Shown here one piece after another: positions 1 to 22,197 of a stretch of DNA of 64,000 nt. Below the pieces are notes generated by a model. The model was not told the origin of the DNA, searched no databases, and worked only from the letters and a program-made list of their open reading frames with translations. Position numbers and translations under genes: made by a program. The stretch covers positions 48,959,501 to 49,023,500 of the forward strand of contig NC_068558.1 in NCBI RefSeq assembly GCF_022201045.2, written 5' to 3'. Numbering within the stretch: position 1 is the first letter of the stretch; each line of letters begins with the position of its first letter. This DNA comes from Citrus sinensis (Eukaryota > Streptophyta > Magnoliopsida > Sapindales > Rutaceae).

Positions 1-98
1 AAAATTGCATAGCTCCATTGGATACTCCTAACAGCAACAGCAAGCTGTTTTCTTAAGATTTCTGGCACCCCCTCCTGGTTTTGAGCAGCACTAGCCAT
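1..98 (-). CDS. MYC1: bHLH transcription factor, MYC1/GL3/EGL3 type, first exon only (cut by window edge)
   Basis: Read on the minus strand from an ATG at 98, the frame is open to the window edge and gives 33 residues. These start MASAAQNQEGVPEILRKQLA and continue with VRSIQWSYAIF. This matches the N-terminus of the subgroup IIIf bHLH factors (GL3, EGL3, TT8, MYC1), whose MYB-interacting region begins with this LRKQLA..IQWSYAIFW block. Those proteins act in the nucleus with R2R3-MYB and WD40 partners to control flavonoid and epidermal-cell genes. The bHLH domain itself lies outside the window. In Arabidopsis, as I recall, MYC1 (At4g00480) is next to BAM2 (At4g00490), and the order here is the same, so MYC1 is the favoured member. 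The gene is divergent from BAM2. Which family member it is rests on synteny from memory. Confidence 0.8.
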   Translation of the reverse strand, partial: MASAAQNQEGVPEILRKQLAVAVRSIQWSYAI

Positions 99-2379
99 TG
101 TCAAGCACAAAAATCAGTAAATTCAACTTAGATAACCGGAAAGAAAGCCCATCAACAGACAAAATGGTCAACAAACAAGAAGCAAAGCCTTCACAGAAAA
201 GAAGCTCCAGTTGTATTCTGTCAACAAAATTTGGTTGTACAAAATATCACACATTGAGTTCAGTTATATGCAGCAAGGTCCTTACTGCGCTGTAAAAGCA
301 AAGCTTACTGAATTATAGAATTATAGAAAAGAGAACTCAAAAAGGTGGACTATATGTTAGTCTTTTATAAAAGAAGAAACGAAAAACGTGGGGTCATGCA
401 CAATTAAAGAGTGTTCATGAAAAAATTATTTTCTGAATGCAAATTCTATTCTGTGGCTCTCAGTAATTTAATTTCTATGCCAATATACTACTCATTTCGC
501 CCATTCCCAATTTCTCATAGTACTAATACCAAGAAAAAGAGGGAAGTAACTTTGAAGGCGGCCCCAAGTAATGAATGAATTGCTTTGGCAGCTTTATCGT
601 AATAATTATTTCTAGTTTTGGCCCCGCATAAACAAATAAATATAAGCTGCTCCAAACAAAGCAACTATGTAGCCAATGGGCCCTTACTTACCCCATTGCC
701 AACCCTCGCCTTCCAAGTTTTGAGTTTGCGGGCAGGTCACGGGTCTGTATTTTATTGTTGATTGTAAAATTGAACAGGGATAATTATATTTTCCATCGTA
801 TTAGTAGAGTAGATTTGTTGAGAATAAAAATTTATATTATGTTATAATAAATTTGATACATTTGTCGCAATAACTTTTTTATGGTAAAACACATGCCAAC
901 AAGACATTTGTATATATGTTCTAGTACAGTCAAAAAAAGAAAAGAAAAAATGAAAAAAAAAACAAATGTCCTTTCTCCTCCATGATTGTTTTTTCGTCGA
1001 GCTTCATTATGCTTCCAAGTTATGGTTAAACTAGTAGTATCTATCAATTAACAATTGGAGCCACCCTCGTCATTAACCGTGTGTTAAACGTACTCTTCTC
1101 AGCTTGTAGAGATTAGCGAATCAATTTTGGGTCCTATTAATTACCTCGTAAGTTGTATTTGGTATTTGATATTTAGAGCGTGACTGCTCACTACCGAATT
1201 CAAAAGTTATGTAGTAGCAATAATGAACAGAAATAGGGATCAGGTTACGGTATAATTATAGTACCGTGTAATAATTGTATCTTGTCGTTGAATATACTTA
1301 GATTAAAAGAGTTTACTGACATTAAATAACTGGATACAACTATAACACAATACCATAATTGCACCACATATTTCTCTAAAAATAGACGTAGATGAACTTA
1401 TAAATGACGAGAGATTCTAGTCCAATTCTCAGAAAAAAATTTAATTATAGCACGTGGAAGTGGAGCCTAGAAAATAATAAAGAAACTTGGCAGTTATTTT
1501 TTATTCTCACATCAATCAACTGTGCTGTAAAATCAATTTACAAAAAAAGGTACACAAGAAAGCCGTGAATGTTATAAATGGTGGATTCCTGTTTCCTGAA
1601 TGCGGGGGCCCAAACTTCAAATGTAAATTAATTAATAAGCGAATAATTCCACCCTACCCCCAATTCTTTTGATATTTTCTATCGTGCGCACAATTGTTTC
1701 ACCTTCTTTCACCGTGCACCCGAAACCGTCAGTTTGGCTGTCATTTTAACGGTTTCCATCAGTTATTTTGTTAATTGACTAATTTAACCCTTTTTTGAAT
1801 TTAAACTTGTTAAATTTCCGAAAGACCGAATCACCCTTCAATTTAGCTGTCGGCACTACATCATTTCTTGGAATTTTTAATCACTAAAAAATTATCTACA
1901 TAAAAAAGTTATTAAAATGTTATCTTTTAAGAAGATAAATTATTGAAAAATTAAAATATTTCTTCTCTTTCTCTCTTTTTTTTAAGAGATTATTCATATG
2001 TACCATATTTCAACTTGAATATGTCTAACAACCCCAAGAAAAAAAAGCACGCTATTAATTCCCGCAAATTCCTGAAACTTTACAATGGGCAAGTTGTTCG
2101 AAGACCTTCCTCCGCACTTTGTCAACAACAAAGCCACTACCATGACCTCCACTGCCTCGTCAAAGTAGCGCCAAGATGGCCGCACTAACTCTCCAAAAAC
2201 ATTTGTCAATTTTTACACCACCACAAACCAACCTTATTTCCTAATCTAAACTCAAAACTCAAAACCCCCATCGCGTAAGCCTCAAACCTCGCTCGAATTG
2301 AATCAATAGCACTTAATTGAAGCAACTATGGATTGTAGCGTCAGATCTAGTTCCTACTTTAGGCCACAGTTGACTCTTG

Positions 2380-2414
<35 letters not shown>

Positions 2415-2620
2415 AAATCATTCTCAAGTGCAGATGCCTGTATTTTTCTTAATGCGGACATATTTTTAAACCGTGTGGTTTAAAAGAGTTAAAAAACTAA
2501 CTTTTTTAAATCTTGCTGTTTTAAAGTGTCTGTATAAAAAAAAAAATGAAGGCGTTCGCACTAAAGAAAGACTACACACACACAACAGGTTCCTTGTCGT
2601 TTCTTAATAACAATAATAAA
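99..2620. other. Intergenic: divergent upstream region of the bHLH gene and BAM2
   Basis: About 2.5 kb of AT-rich DNA with no supported gene. The open frames here are short, lack splice partners and resemble nothing I know. The part next to 98 should hold the leader and promoter of the bHLH gene. A dinucleotide repeat lies at 2380-2414. Confidence 0.6.
2380..2414. repeat. Compound microsatellite (TA)n(TG)n
   Basis: About seven TA units run directly into about ten TG units. This is a likely length-variable marker. Confidence 0.95.
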
Positions 2621-2920
2621 GTTCTATTTGGTGCAACTTTTGAAATAGAGCTTTTAAAAATACAATTTTTACCCAAAAAATTTCAATTGTTTGGTTGTTA
2701 TTGAGAGTTTTTATTAAAAATTTATGAAATTATTTTAATAGGCAAGTTTTATAAAGTTATGTTATAAAAAGAGTAAAATAAGTTTGTTAATGAAGTAAAA
2801 AATATTTTAACATTTAAATTTTTTTTAATTTTTACTTGTAAAAACTCAAAATATGAGCTTTTATTAGTAGAGGCAATATAATTTATTTAAACTTCAAAAG
2901 TTTTATTTAAAAACAACTAA
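2621..2920. mobile_element. Candidate 300-bp MITE (hAT-like size of target duplication)
   Basis: The left end reads GTTCTATTTGGTGCAACTTT. The right end, reverse-complemented, carries a similar series TTAGTTG...AACTTTTGAAG, so the ends form an imperfect inverted repeat with a gap. Both sides are flanked by ATAATAAA (2613-2620 and 2921-2928), an 8-bp possible target-site duplication as made by hAT elements. The flank is low-complexity, so chance is possible. No coding capacity. Confidence 0.4.
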
Positions 2921-3229
2921 ATAATAAAAAAATATAAAATTAAATAATCACTTATGATTATTAAATAAGTAGTACAAAAAAATGCACTAAGTGATTGTGG
3001 CTATCTAAAGGTTCGTATGTTAAAACTTATAAAACGACTTGTCGTCTCTATATGCTTAGGAAGAAGATACATTTTTCATTTTTGGTTTTTAAATGGACGA
3101 CTTGTTGCGTTACGTTTATAACGGCCAATCTTGTATCGCGCGAGCGGTCTCACAGTCACTGATTCCTTTACCCGCCATTTTCTCACTGGGTCACTCCCCA
3201 CTTCAATCTTGGATTCCAAAGAAACAGAG
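2921..3229. other. Intergenic, upstream of BAM2
   Basis: AT-rich DNA becoming less so after 3090. Nothing is recognised apart from its position in the BAM2 upstream region. Confidence 0.5.
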
Positions 3230-3855
3230 GAAACGAAAAGAAAATCTCAAATCCGCTTGTTTTATTTTTCTCGAAACTGTTTCGTGAATCTTTTATCGAA
3301 ATTGCAAATAAGTTCCCTTCATTCTTCAAATTTTATTAGTAGTTGTTTATTATTTTTCTTGAATCTTTTATCATATTCATTCCAAACAGACAGTATACTT
3401 GGTTTAAAATTTCAAAATTTTAAGATTTTCTCAAATCCCTAGGGTCTCATTTTAGACTTAGCATACCAACATCCACTTCTGACTCTTTTTGCTTTCTATT
3501 GGATCACTCATAAAGTTTTCGTGAAAAACGAAACTATCACGTGAATCTTTTCAGAAATTGGAAAGAGGTTAATTTACTCTTCATATTTTATTTAATTATT
3601 TAATTCCCTTAATTTTTTTTTTAATTTTTACAAAATGGACCCTTAGGGTTTCAAATTCCAGAACGGCGATTTCGTCTGAGCCTATGAGTTCGTTTTTCAT
3701 TCAAACCCCAAATTAACGAACAAGAAAGATACTATATCATGAACCTTGATGGGAATTGGAAAGAGTTTTCCCCACACCTGATTTTTTTTTTTGTTGTTCA
3801 TTTAGTTCTCTAGAATCTTTTTCATTTTCGGTTGAAGTTGGGTTTCAATTTCAAA

Positions 3856-3880
<25 letters not shown>
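3230..3880 (+). repeat. Three degenerate direct repeats ending over the BAM2 start codon
   Basis: Similar blocks recur at about 3268 (GAAACTGTTTCGTGAATCTT), 3529 (GAAACTATCACGTGAATCTT) and 3727 (GATACTATATCATGAACCTT). Each is followed by GAAATTG or GAATTGGAAAGAG-like sequence. The second and third copies also share a distal block: GGGTTTCAAATTCCAGAACG then GCGATTTCGTC at about 3646, and GGGTTTCAATTTCAAAATG then GCGATTTCATC at about 3840, the latter containing the BAM2 ATG. Period is about 200-260 bp with heavy divergence, so this is an old local duplication of the leader and start region. Confidence 0.7.
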
Positions 3881-8380
<4,500 letters not shown>

Positions 8381-10172
8381 GTAGACAACCAGGTTGCTGC
8401 TGAGTAAATATCCCGTTGCACGCCAGATACTGTTAGCTTGGTTTCTCTCTGTAGTCATTCTGTTCACAAACTTAAAATATACTTCGATCTTGTATATGTA
8501 TATATATATATATAAATGAAATTAATTTTGCAAACATGGTACCCATATATCTTACAAAAGGCTGCTCCAGAGTTTTTATCATTCAATTAATTGTGTGGAA
8601 ATTTCTGCAGTGATGAGGGGCATTTACCCATAAGATTCGATACTTGAAGATGGGAAGCGAAATCGATTTTTATGATTTTGGTTGAATGTGTTTGTTCTTT
8701 TTTGTTTTTTTTGAAGTTATTATCATGAAACAGAATGAACCTTATAAACCTCATAGTTACAAGTCACCAGAAACTGTGATCTGGTTGCATTCGAAATGAG
8801 TAAATGTTTGGATAATTTGTCTTATAAGACTGTTTGTGAATGGTGAGAATGATATCTTGTTTTGGATTTAATATGGAGATTTGTCATTTTAAACTTTGAA
8901 ACGTAAAATAACGGAAGAAAAACTACTGGCTAATCAGGTTTTTGTTTACACTCTGAAACAAGAAAACAACCATTATTGGATATCCACGGCCACGTGGCAA
9001 CATTCCGGAAACCACAAGTATTATCTAGTTGTGGTGGGAGGCTTTGGCCGGGCAAGAAAATGGATCTGTAACGGTCTAGTGAATCCCGGTCACGTGATAT
9101 GCCCAACAAGGGCACGCCATACCTCGTGTCCAGCAGGCCCTCTCCCGTCTCCGCACGTGCAACACGTGTTCCACTCACACGTCCGTAACTCCTTTACCCC
9201 TTATACGCGCTCGCATACCCCCACACGCCCCGTTCGTGCCAAATCCAAAGCTCGCACACACATGCACGTTCGAGCTTTTGCGCACACGCGTGAAATCCGA
9301 GGCCTCACACGCACGCGCGCGTCTCTCTCTTTTTCCTGTCGCCGCTCCTCCGTTCTCGCCGGCGAAGCCTCGATTTTCTTTGTTTTCCGATATTTTATTC
9401 TTGCATCGTAGGTCCGTCGACTGGCCGTGAAACGGCGCCGGACGTTCGATCCGGTGGCGGGAAGTTTCGGAATTTTAGACCCATTTTCGGCTGTTCTAAT
9501 AGGGTTTTTGGAGGAGGGGATACGGATCTGTTAATGAACGCTTCAGGTTGAAGATTTTGTATAAATGAGATTTGTAAAGGGAAGGCTTTGCCTGAGATTT
9601 ACGCGAGAATCTGTGTTTAAGGTGATACGAAATCTCTTTTCCCTGATAACTGGTCTTAGGTTTTAGGTCTATTTATTTATTTTCGTGGGAGGTTCTAGGA
9701 ATATATTGGCTTGAATGACTTTGTTTATGTATGGTGGTGACTGAAACGAGATATGTTCAGCTTTTTACTTCTCGTTCGTGTTTTTGGTTGTTCAAAGAGT
9801 CAACTTTTTTGCTAGGAGACAGTTGAATATTTGTCTTCTTTACTCCTGAAGACGTCAACAACTGGACATCTTATTCCATTTGAATTTCCCGCTTAACTAC
9901 CATTTTTAAAATTACTACATCATTCCTTTAGCTTGTTTCTTTCATATATTGTTTAATTCATGTGAGCATAGCTTGACGTTCCAATCTTTTCCAGCGAGCT
10001 CTGGAATCAATCTGGCATTGAATTTTCCAGATTAGACATCTGCACTCTGAACAAAAAGTGAAGGTCGGATATCGAATGTGTGCACAGTTTGGGATCAATG
10101 ATGACATTTCTGATAGAAAGCTGATCATCTTAGAGTAACTGGGTAGAAGTTGGGAAGTACAGAGTGGGAGAT
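8381..10172. other. BAM2 3' region and BAM7 upstream/leader region
   Basis: No separate gene is supported. From 8381 to about 8880 is the BAM2 3' untranslated and flanking DNA. From about 8980 to 9450 the sequence becomes GC-rich with many CACG/CGTG units, then shifts to a leader-like stretch (possible 5' UTR intron) before the BAM7 ATG at 10173. The longer open frames at 8896-9430 follow from the GC-rich composition and resemble no protein I know. Confidence 0.6.
8991..9170 (+). promoter_or_regulatory. Cluster of four CACGTG boxes upstream of BAM7
   Basis: CACGTG occurs at 8991-8996, 9091-9096, 9154-9159 and 9163-9168, with a further CACACGTC at about 9175. The copy at 9161-9170 is the palindrome AACACGTGTT. 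The element reported for the BZR1 domains of Arabidopsis BAM7 and BAM8 is CACACGTGTG, so these share its core. CACGTG is also the G-box bound by bZIP and bHLH factors, so the actual binder is not decided by sequence. Confidence 0.6.
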
Positions 10173-17211
<7,039 letters not shown>

Positions 17212-18034
17212 CGGAGGAATAAAGATTTTCTAAACAGATCCGGTATCATCTCTTTTTCCCCATGGAAGAAGTGGGGGTTTAGCATCTTACCGTTTAGAGG
17301 ATGGTATTGTTAAATTTAAATATCAGTTAATTCCATTATTGTAACTTGTAAATGGGATCACAAAATGCAAAGCAGGCAAGTTTCCCAAATCCTGAGCTTG
17401 CACGTCGACCTCGGTTATAGTGTAAAAACTAGTCAAAGATCCAATTGGTGTATTGTTTGGGTAATTGAGTTGGCTCTAATTGCAGGGTTACCACCGCAAA
17501 GTTCTGTATGCATTATTTACAATGTCCACCCATTGACGTGAAGATAATTAATTAGGCGCAGATGTTAAATTTGGTCGCAATTTGCTTCCCCATGGGTGGA
17601 AGTCAGAGAAACAAGATCTGTTTGAGTTTCATGCACATAAAAAGAAATGAACAAAATCATATAAATCCCTTAAAATTATCAACTCATTGTGTTCGCACTC
17701 GGAATTTCTTCTTCTGATTCGCTCTCTCATTTTCAACCGAGTAGCGTTCGTTTGACATTGAGTTTTTTAACACCTCTTTGATTATTATTCACATATTTAA
17801 CCACATATCAGGGAAAAATGAAAAATCCTATCTGATGTTATGGCTAAAATTTTTGGCCAATCGAGCATCAAATAGGTGTCTGCACGTTAAAGCGCCTTTG
17901 ATAAAATTGAACTTTCGTGCACAGTCATGCTACCGGTAAGGCATGAGACACACGAAATCCCCAACAACGGGGTATTTGATATGAATAAAAAATATGATTT
18001 TGGTTAGCTATTTACAACATGAATTTTGCTGGCG
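17212..18034. other. Convergent spacer between BAM7 and the lipase gene
   Basis: Contains the 3' regions of both genes. No open frame or RNA gene is supported. Confidence 0.6.
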
Positions 18035-20753
18035 TTATGAGACAGGCTTCTTGAACACCATTTCGCCGGACTCATTAACATCGAAAAAACGTTCTACAAA
18101 TTCATCCCAACTTTCCCTCCTTCCCTTAGATGACAACAAAGAAGTTTGCTCACATGATCTGCTAGAAGTTTCCCCTTCTTGCATTTCACGGAATGTGCCA
18201 TACTGAGAAGGTGAATAAGCTAGTGGAATATCCAAAGCAGCAGCCCTCTGAAGAGCTGCCTTGTACTCCACACTGTGCTCTCGAGCAAGTGACTCCTGAC
18301 GCTCCATCCTCTGTTTAGCTGGAATCTCCATGATCCTATCTTTCTCTAGCATCAACTATATCAAGGAAAACAATGATTTAGTTTTGCTGCCATGAGAAAA
18401 ATTTCTTTCTTAATCTTCAACTTAAATATGGTATGGCATTTGAACCTGGTAAATTCATCAAAATCATGTGATGTCACAAAAACTTTTGAAATATATAAAA
18501 TCAATTTTTACTGACCATCTATAATTGAGAAACAAGTTAAAGATTTGATCTTCTCATTAAGTATTCAGAGACTGCATTCATTTGATTTCTCAACAGCTCG
18601 ACTGCTAACCAAAACTACCCTTAAAAAATTGGGGCGCAAGACTATCTTTTAACCCAATCCTAACCATTAGTGTCTCACTGCAATCTCAGGAAGAAGACAG
18701 GAAGTTACATCAAGTGCCTTTTGAGATTCTCTTTCTAGCAAAATTCTTACAAAGTTGGGGTACACAGATACCTTTTAACCTAACCCCAAATAATAAAGTC
18801 TCACTGGAAGCTTAGGAAGAAGACAAGAACTTACATCAAGGGCCTTTTCAGATTCTCTTTCTATCCAAATGATAGCATGGTCAGCAGTTAAATTGCAGGA
18901 AAGAACTAAGTGCTCAAACCTGCCATCTACTGGAACTGCAGTCCTCACAACGGGAGGAAATCTTCCTATCCTGAAACCAGTGTAACAGAAGAAGAAGAAA
19001 TAAATAAAATTGTAAATGCATCCCACCAGGGTCACAGCTCAAACTCCCCCCACCTTAAAGATGAATAAATAAAGCAGAAATATTAACTTCATAATGTAGA
19101 ACAGTTGTATTTTAGTAACATCTTACCATACCTTAAGGGCTTCCGCTCGACAATGTGGTATAGCCGACCAGGAGCATATAGCCGTCTTGGATCTTTAAGC
19201 ATCTTCTCCTCCAGAGTGCATGTATCTTTCAGGCACATAAGGCAGAGCAAACATGGCAAACTGCACTAGTTGAAGCGAGGTCAGTTTAGTATAAGTCATA
19301 TTTATGGCATGGTTATAATCACAAAAAATGCACCTTAATATCTGGTTTTTAAAAAATTAAATGCACTGATATTGCATTGGATAAAAATGAACACACTTCA
19401 AAGGTTATACGATATATTCAACGTGTTTAGCCAATATTGACATCACACGTATGGCGCTAAGAAAACAGAAGATAAACTAGCAATAGAAAGGTGTCTAAGA
19501 CATACTATTTTTACCAGATAAGTGATTTGAAAACATCTTCCAGTGCCATTGTTGTTCGAGGTAAGAAATCATCCTGATTCATTACAATAACTCATATTAG
19601 AACATAAGCCATAAGAAAATATCAAATACAGAATATACAAAAATAAAACAACAAAAACGGTATACCACACAGGAAGAAGAAAAGCAACTTAAATTGGAAA
19701 TACTTAACCCCTAAGGAATAAAAATATGTGATCTTATTTGGTGTTTGACCGTAGAATAATGAGATTGCCAGTTCTTTCATGTTTCATGAGGATATGAAGT
19801 TTGGAAAAGATATCAATCCTTAGAAAAATTTTAAAAAAAAGGAAAATTTCATAATCATCAGTTCTTGGAAATTGATTCCTTAAATACTACTGCACCAACC
19901 CTTTTTGGAGGGTTCTCACAGGAACAATTCAGCATTGAGTTTATCTTTACCATTTACCATTTAATTAATTTAGACTTGATTAAGTTCAAGTTAACCAAAG
20001 AAAGGCCATCAAAGCAAAAGAGTTGCCAGTGAAATATGTAGATCTTACCTGAAGCACAACAGAATTGATGACATCTGCATATCTCACCGCCAAATTCAGT
20101 GACATACACCTAGTAGGTGCAATAGCAAAGCATCTGATTTTGTTCCTCTCAATGTTCCCCAACTTGTCCAGATTCTGAACCACAATCAACACCAACAATG
20201 CCACCACCCCTGCCCCCAGTGAATGCCCAGCAAATGTCAAAGTATAATCTGGGTTCCTCTCAACCAACCCCCTCAAAAACTCACACTCGGCATCGAAAAC
20301 CCACCTTGCAGCCTTCAATAACCCATTGTGAACATATCCACCATCAAACTTTGTCTGCCCAAGTTTGTTATCAAGCAAAATTGCATAATCACCTTCTTTT
20401 GCTAGGTTAAGCCCCCTAATTGCCAAAACTATATCAGTATTCTTATGATCAAGGTATATTAAGTAAGGAGGCACACGGCATTGAGTTTCTTCATAGTTTT
20501 TTCGTAAGATAACCCAATCTGGATTGATTCTATAACCCCCAGGGGGTTCCCAGATTGGATTGCGAAGATCATCTTCATAAACAGCTAGGATAAGGCGACA
20601 AAGTTGAGGAACCGGCATGAATTCTTCAACCGTGGCAAGACCCCAGTTTTCACTTTCATGACCTGCAGTGTAGAGGCATTTCTTCCAAACCCAGCGGGCA
20701 CACGCAAGACAGTATACGCATTCAAGAAGGGGAATACCACAGACAATTGACAT
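18035..20753 (-). CDS. Class 3 lipase, diacylglycerol-lipase-like
   Basis: Exons in coding order: 20753-20049, 19573-19515, 19260-19132, 18970-18835, 18355-18035, giving 449 residues. The N-terminus (MSIVCGIPLLECVYCLACAR) is the Cys-rich start seen in plant mono-/diacylglycerol lipase N-terminal proteins and may anchor to membrane. The nucleophile elbow GHSLG is at residues 176-180 (Ser178) in FAGHSLGAGVVALLV. A candidate catalytic Asp is in QDDFLPR across the first intron, and a candidate His is in GRLYHIVERKPL. It should hydrolyse an acyl ester of glycerolipids; the true substrate is unknown. The charged C-terminal tail contains SWDEFVERFFD. It resembles Arabidopsis At4g00500, the neighbour of BAM2, as I recall, and runs convergently to BAM7. 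A broken copy of part of exon 4 lies in intron 4. Confidence 0.88.
18629..18864 (-). repeat. Tandem duplication of the 3' end of lipase exon 4 and its donor site
   Basis: The blocks 18629-18738 and 18755-18864 align at an offset of about 126 bp. The second contains the end of exon 4 (IERESEKALD, then GT). The first encodes the similar ERESQKALD followed by GTAACT, and has an AG just upstream. It lacks the rest of the exon and would add 26 nt, so it would shift the frame if spliced in. It is best read as a decayed exon fragment inside intron 4. Confidence 0.75.
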
Positions 20754-21501
20754 AGGTGCCTATAGAGCAAGTATTTTAACATGGATTAAGCGACAAGGCT
20801 TATCGTAGAAATGTCAATATCACTTTGAAAGTTGGGTGAACGGTACCAAACAATATTCACAAGGGAATATCGATGAAAATGAAAAGTGGTAGTTCAGAAA
20901 TGCAGGAACAAGCTAAAAAAAGACCTAATTCACCTTGTACAAGTCACCATATCAGCTGAGTGCTGACCAACAACAACAACAACGATGCATAACAAAGTCA
21001 ACTAATGAAAAGCTTACGGTGATCACTGCACAACAAACTTGGGCCCCTGCCAATGAAAATAACCAATTTTAAACACCATATACATACAATGATTAAAGAG
21101 TGAAATTATTAAGCTTCAAGCAGTAGTAGCAGCAGCAGCAGGCCGTAGGGTTTTAAAAACAAGACAGAGACAACAAACAAGAAAATAATTTTGAAAATAC
21201 GAAAACGAGAAAACTAATTGTCCTAGCCATACCTGCTGGTCAAACCCATTTCAATTTGGGGTGGTTTCAGTTTGCAGAATCTAGAACGGTTTAGATTCCA
21301 AATTCCACATCCAAGCCACTGTACAAAATACAGTCGTTGGCCGCCACTTGAACTTCTGTAAAACTAAAAGGTGAAAGCCGCACTAACACTCTAACGGTGA
21401 CTGTGATGCGTTCGGGTTGGGCCGGCCTTTCTGTGTGACGGTCCAATCCAATTCTCGAGCTCTCTCTTCTTGATTATTATTAAATCAAATTCAGTTTCTT
21501 T

Positions 21502-21544
<43 letters not shown>

Positions 21545-21908
21545 ATTCCTGTTTGCTTATCTAAAAATTAAAGGAATGAATGCGACATATAAAAAAATTG
21601 TATTTCAATGCATGCGAGCGACATCTACAAGTAATTGTAACGGGAAGGTGAAAAAGTTGGTCTTATGTGACGATAATTTTATAACAATAAAACGAAAAGC
21701 TAGTAAGAATGTGACAGTAACAAGACAAAATGTGTGTTAAAAAAATCGGTAAAAAAAAAAAACAATGTTTGAAATTAAATCTTATGATAGATAATGAATT
21801 TTTATCCAAATTTTTTGTAGACTTAAGATTAATGTGATTCAGGATTTAAAAAATAAAATTTCAAAAACTAATATTGACCTGGAACTTTGATTTGTGTTTT
21901 GGATTTTA
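20754..21908. other. Lipase upstream region and spacer
   Basis: Leader and promoter of the lipase gene, then spacer with a long poly-C tract (21503-21534). No gene is supported. Confidence 0.55.
21503..21534. repeat. Poly-C tract of 32, followed by 11 A
   Basis: An uninterrupted run of 32 C is followed directly by 11 A. Such runs are rare in plant DNA and hard to sequence, so the exact length should not be trusted. Confidence 0.9.
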
Positions 21909-22180
21909 GAGTGCGTTTCGGATTGAAGTTGGACAACTGTAACTTAAAAATTACAGCAGTAAAGTGTTTGGTAAACTCTAGCTGCTGTAGCTTAAAAACT
22001 ATATTGATATAATTTTTCACTTTTATAATAGAGAATCTATTATATATTCAATAATTTTGTCAAAATTATTATTTAAAATTTATATTTACTACATATTATT
22101 AACTTTTATTTTATAATTATAATTTTTTTTCACAGCGGCTGTAACTTAAAAGCTACATCACTTCAATTACAAACACACCC
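21909..22180. mobile_element. Tourist-like (PIF/Harbinger) MITE, 272 bp
   Basis: Flanked by TTA on both sides (21906-21908, 22181-22183). The left end is GAGTGCGTTTCGGATTGAAG. The right end, reverse-complemented, is GGGTGTGTTTGTAATTGAAG, so 15 of 20 positions agree. A second inner inverted pair TGTAACTTAAAA follows. No coding capacity. Confidence 0.85.
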
Positions 22181-22197
22181 TTAGTGATGCTCTTGAG

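Noticed and set aside
98-295. 65-residue frame on the plus strand
   Set aside because: Antisense to the leader of the bHLH gene, no known similarity, ordinary length by chance.
8896-9411. 171-residue frame upstream of BAM7
   Set aside because: Follows from GC-rich CACG repeats; His/Arg/Thr-rich with no domain; overlaps the promoter boxes.
10164-10172. Start nine bases upstream of the BAM7 ATG
   Set aside because: It would need GTG; the in-frame ATG at 10173 gives the family N-terminus MATDMQ.
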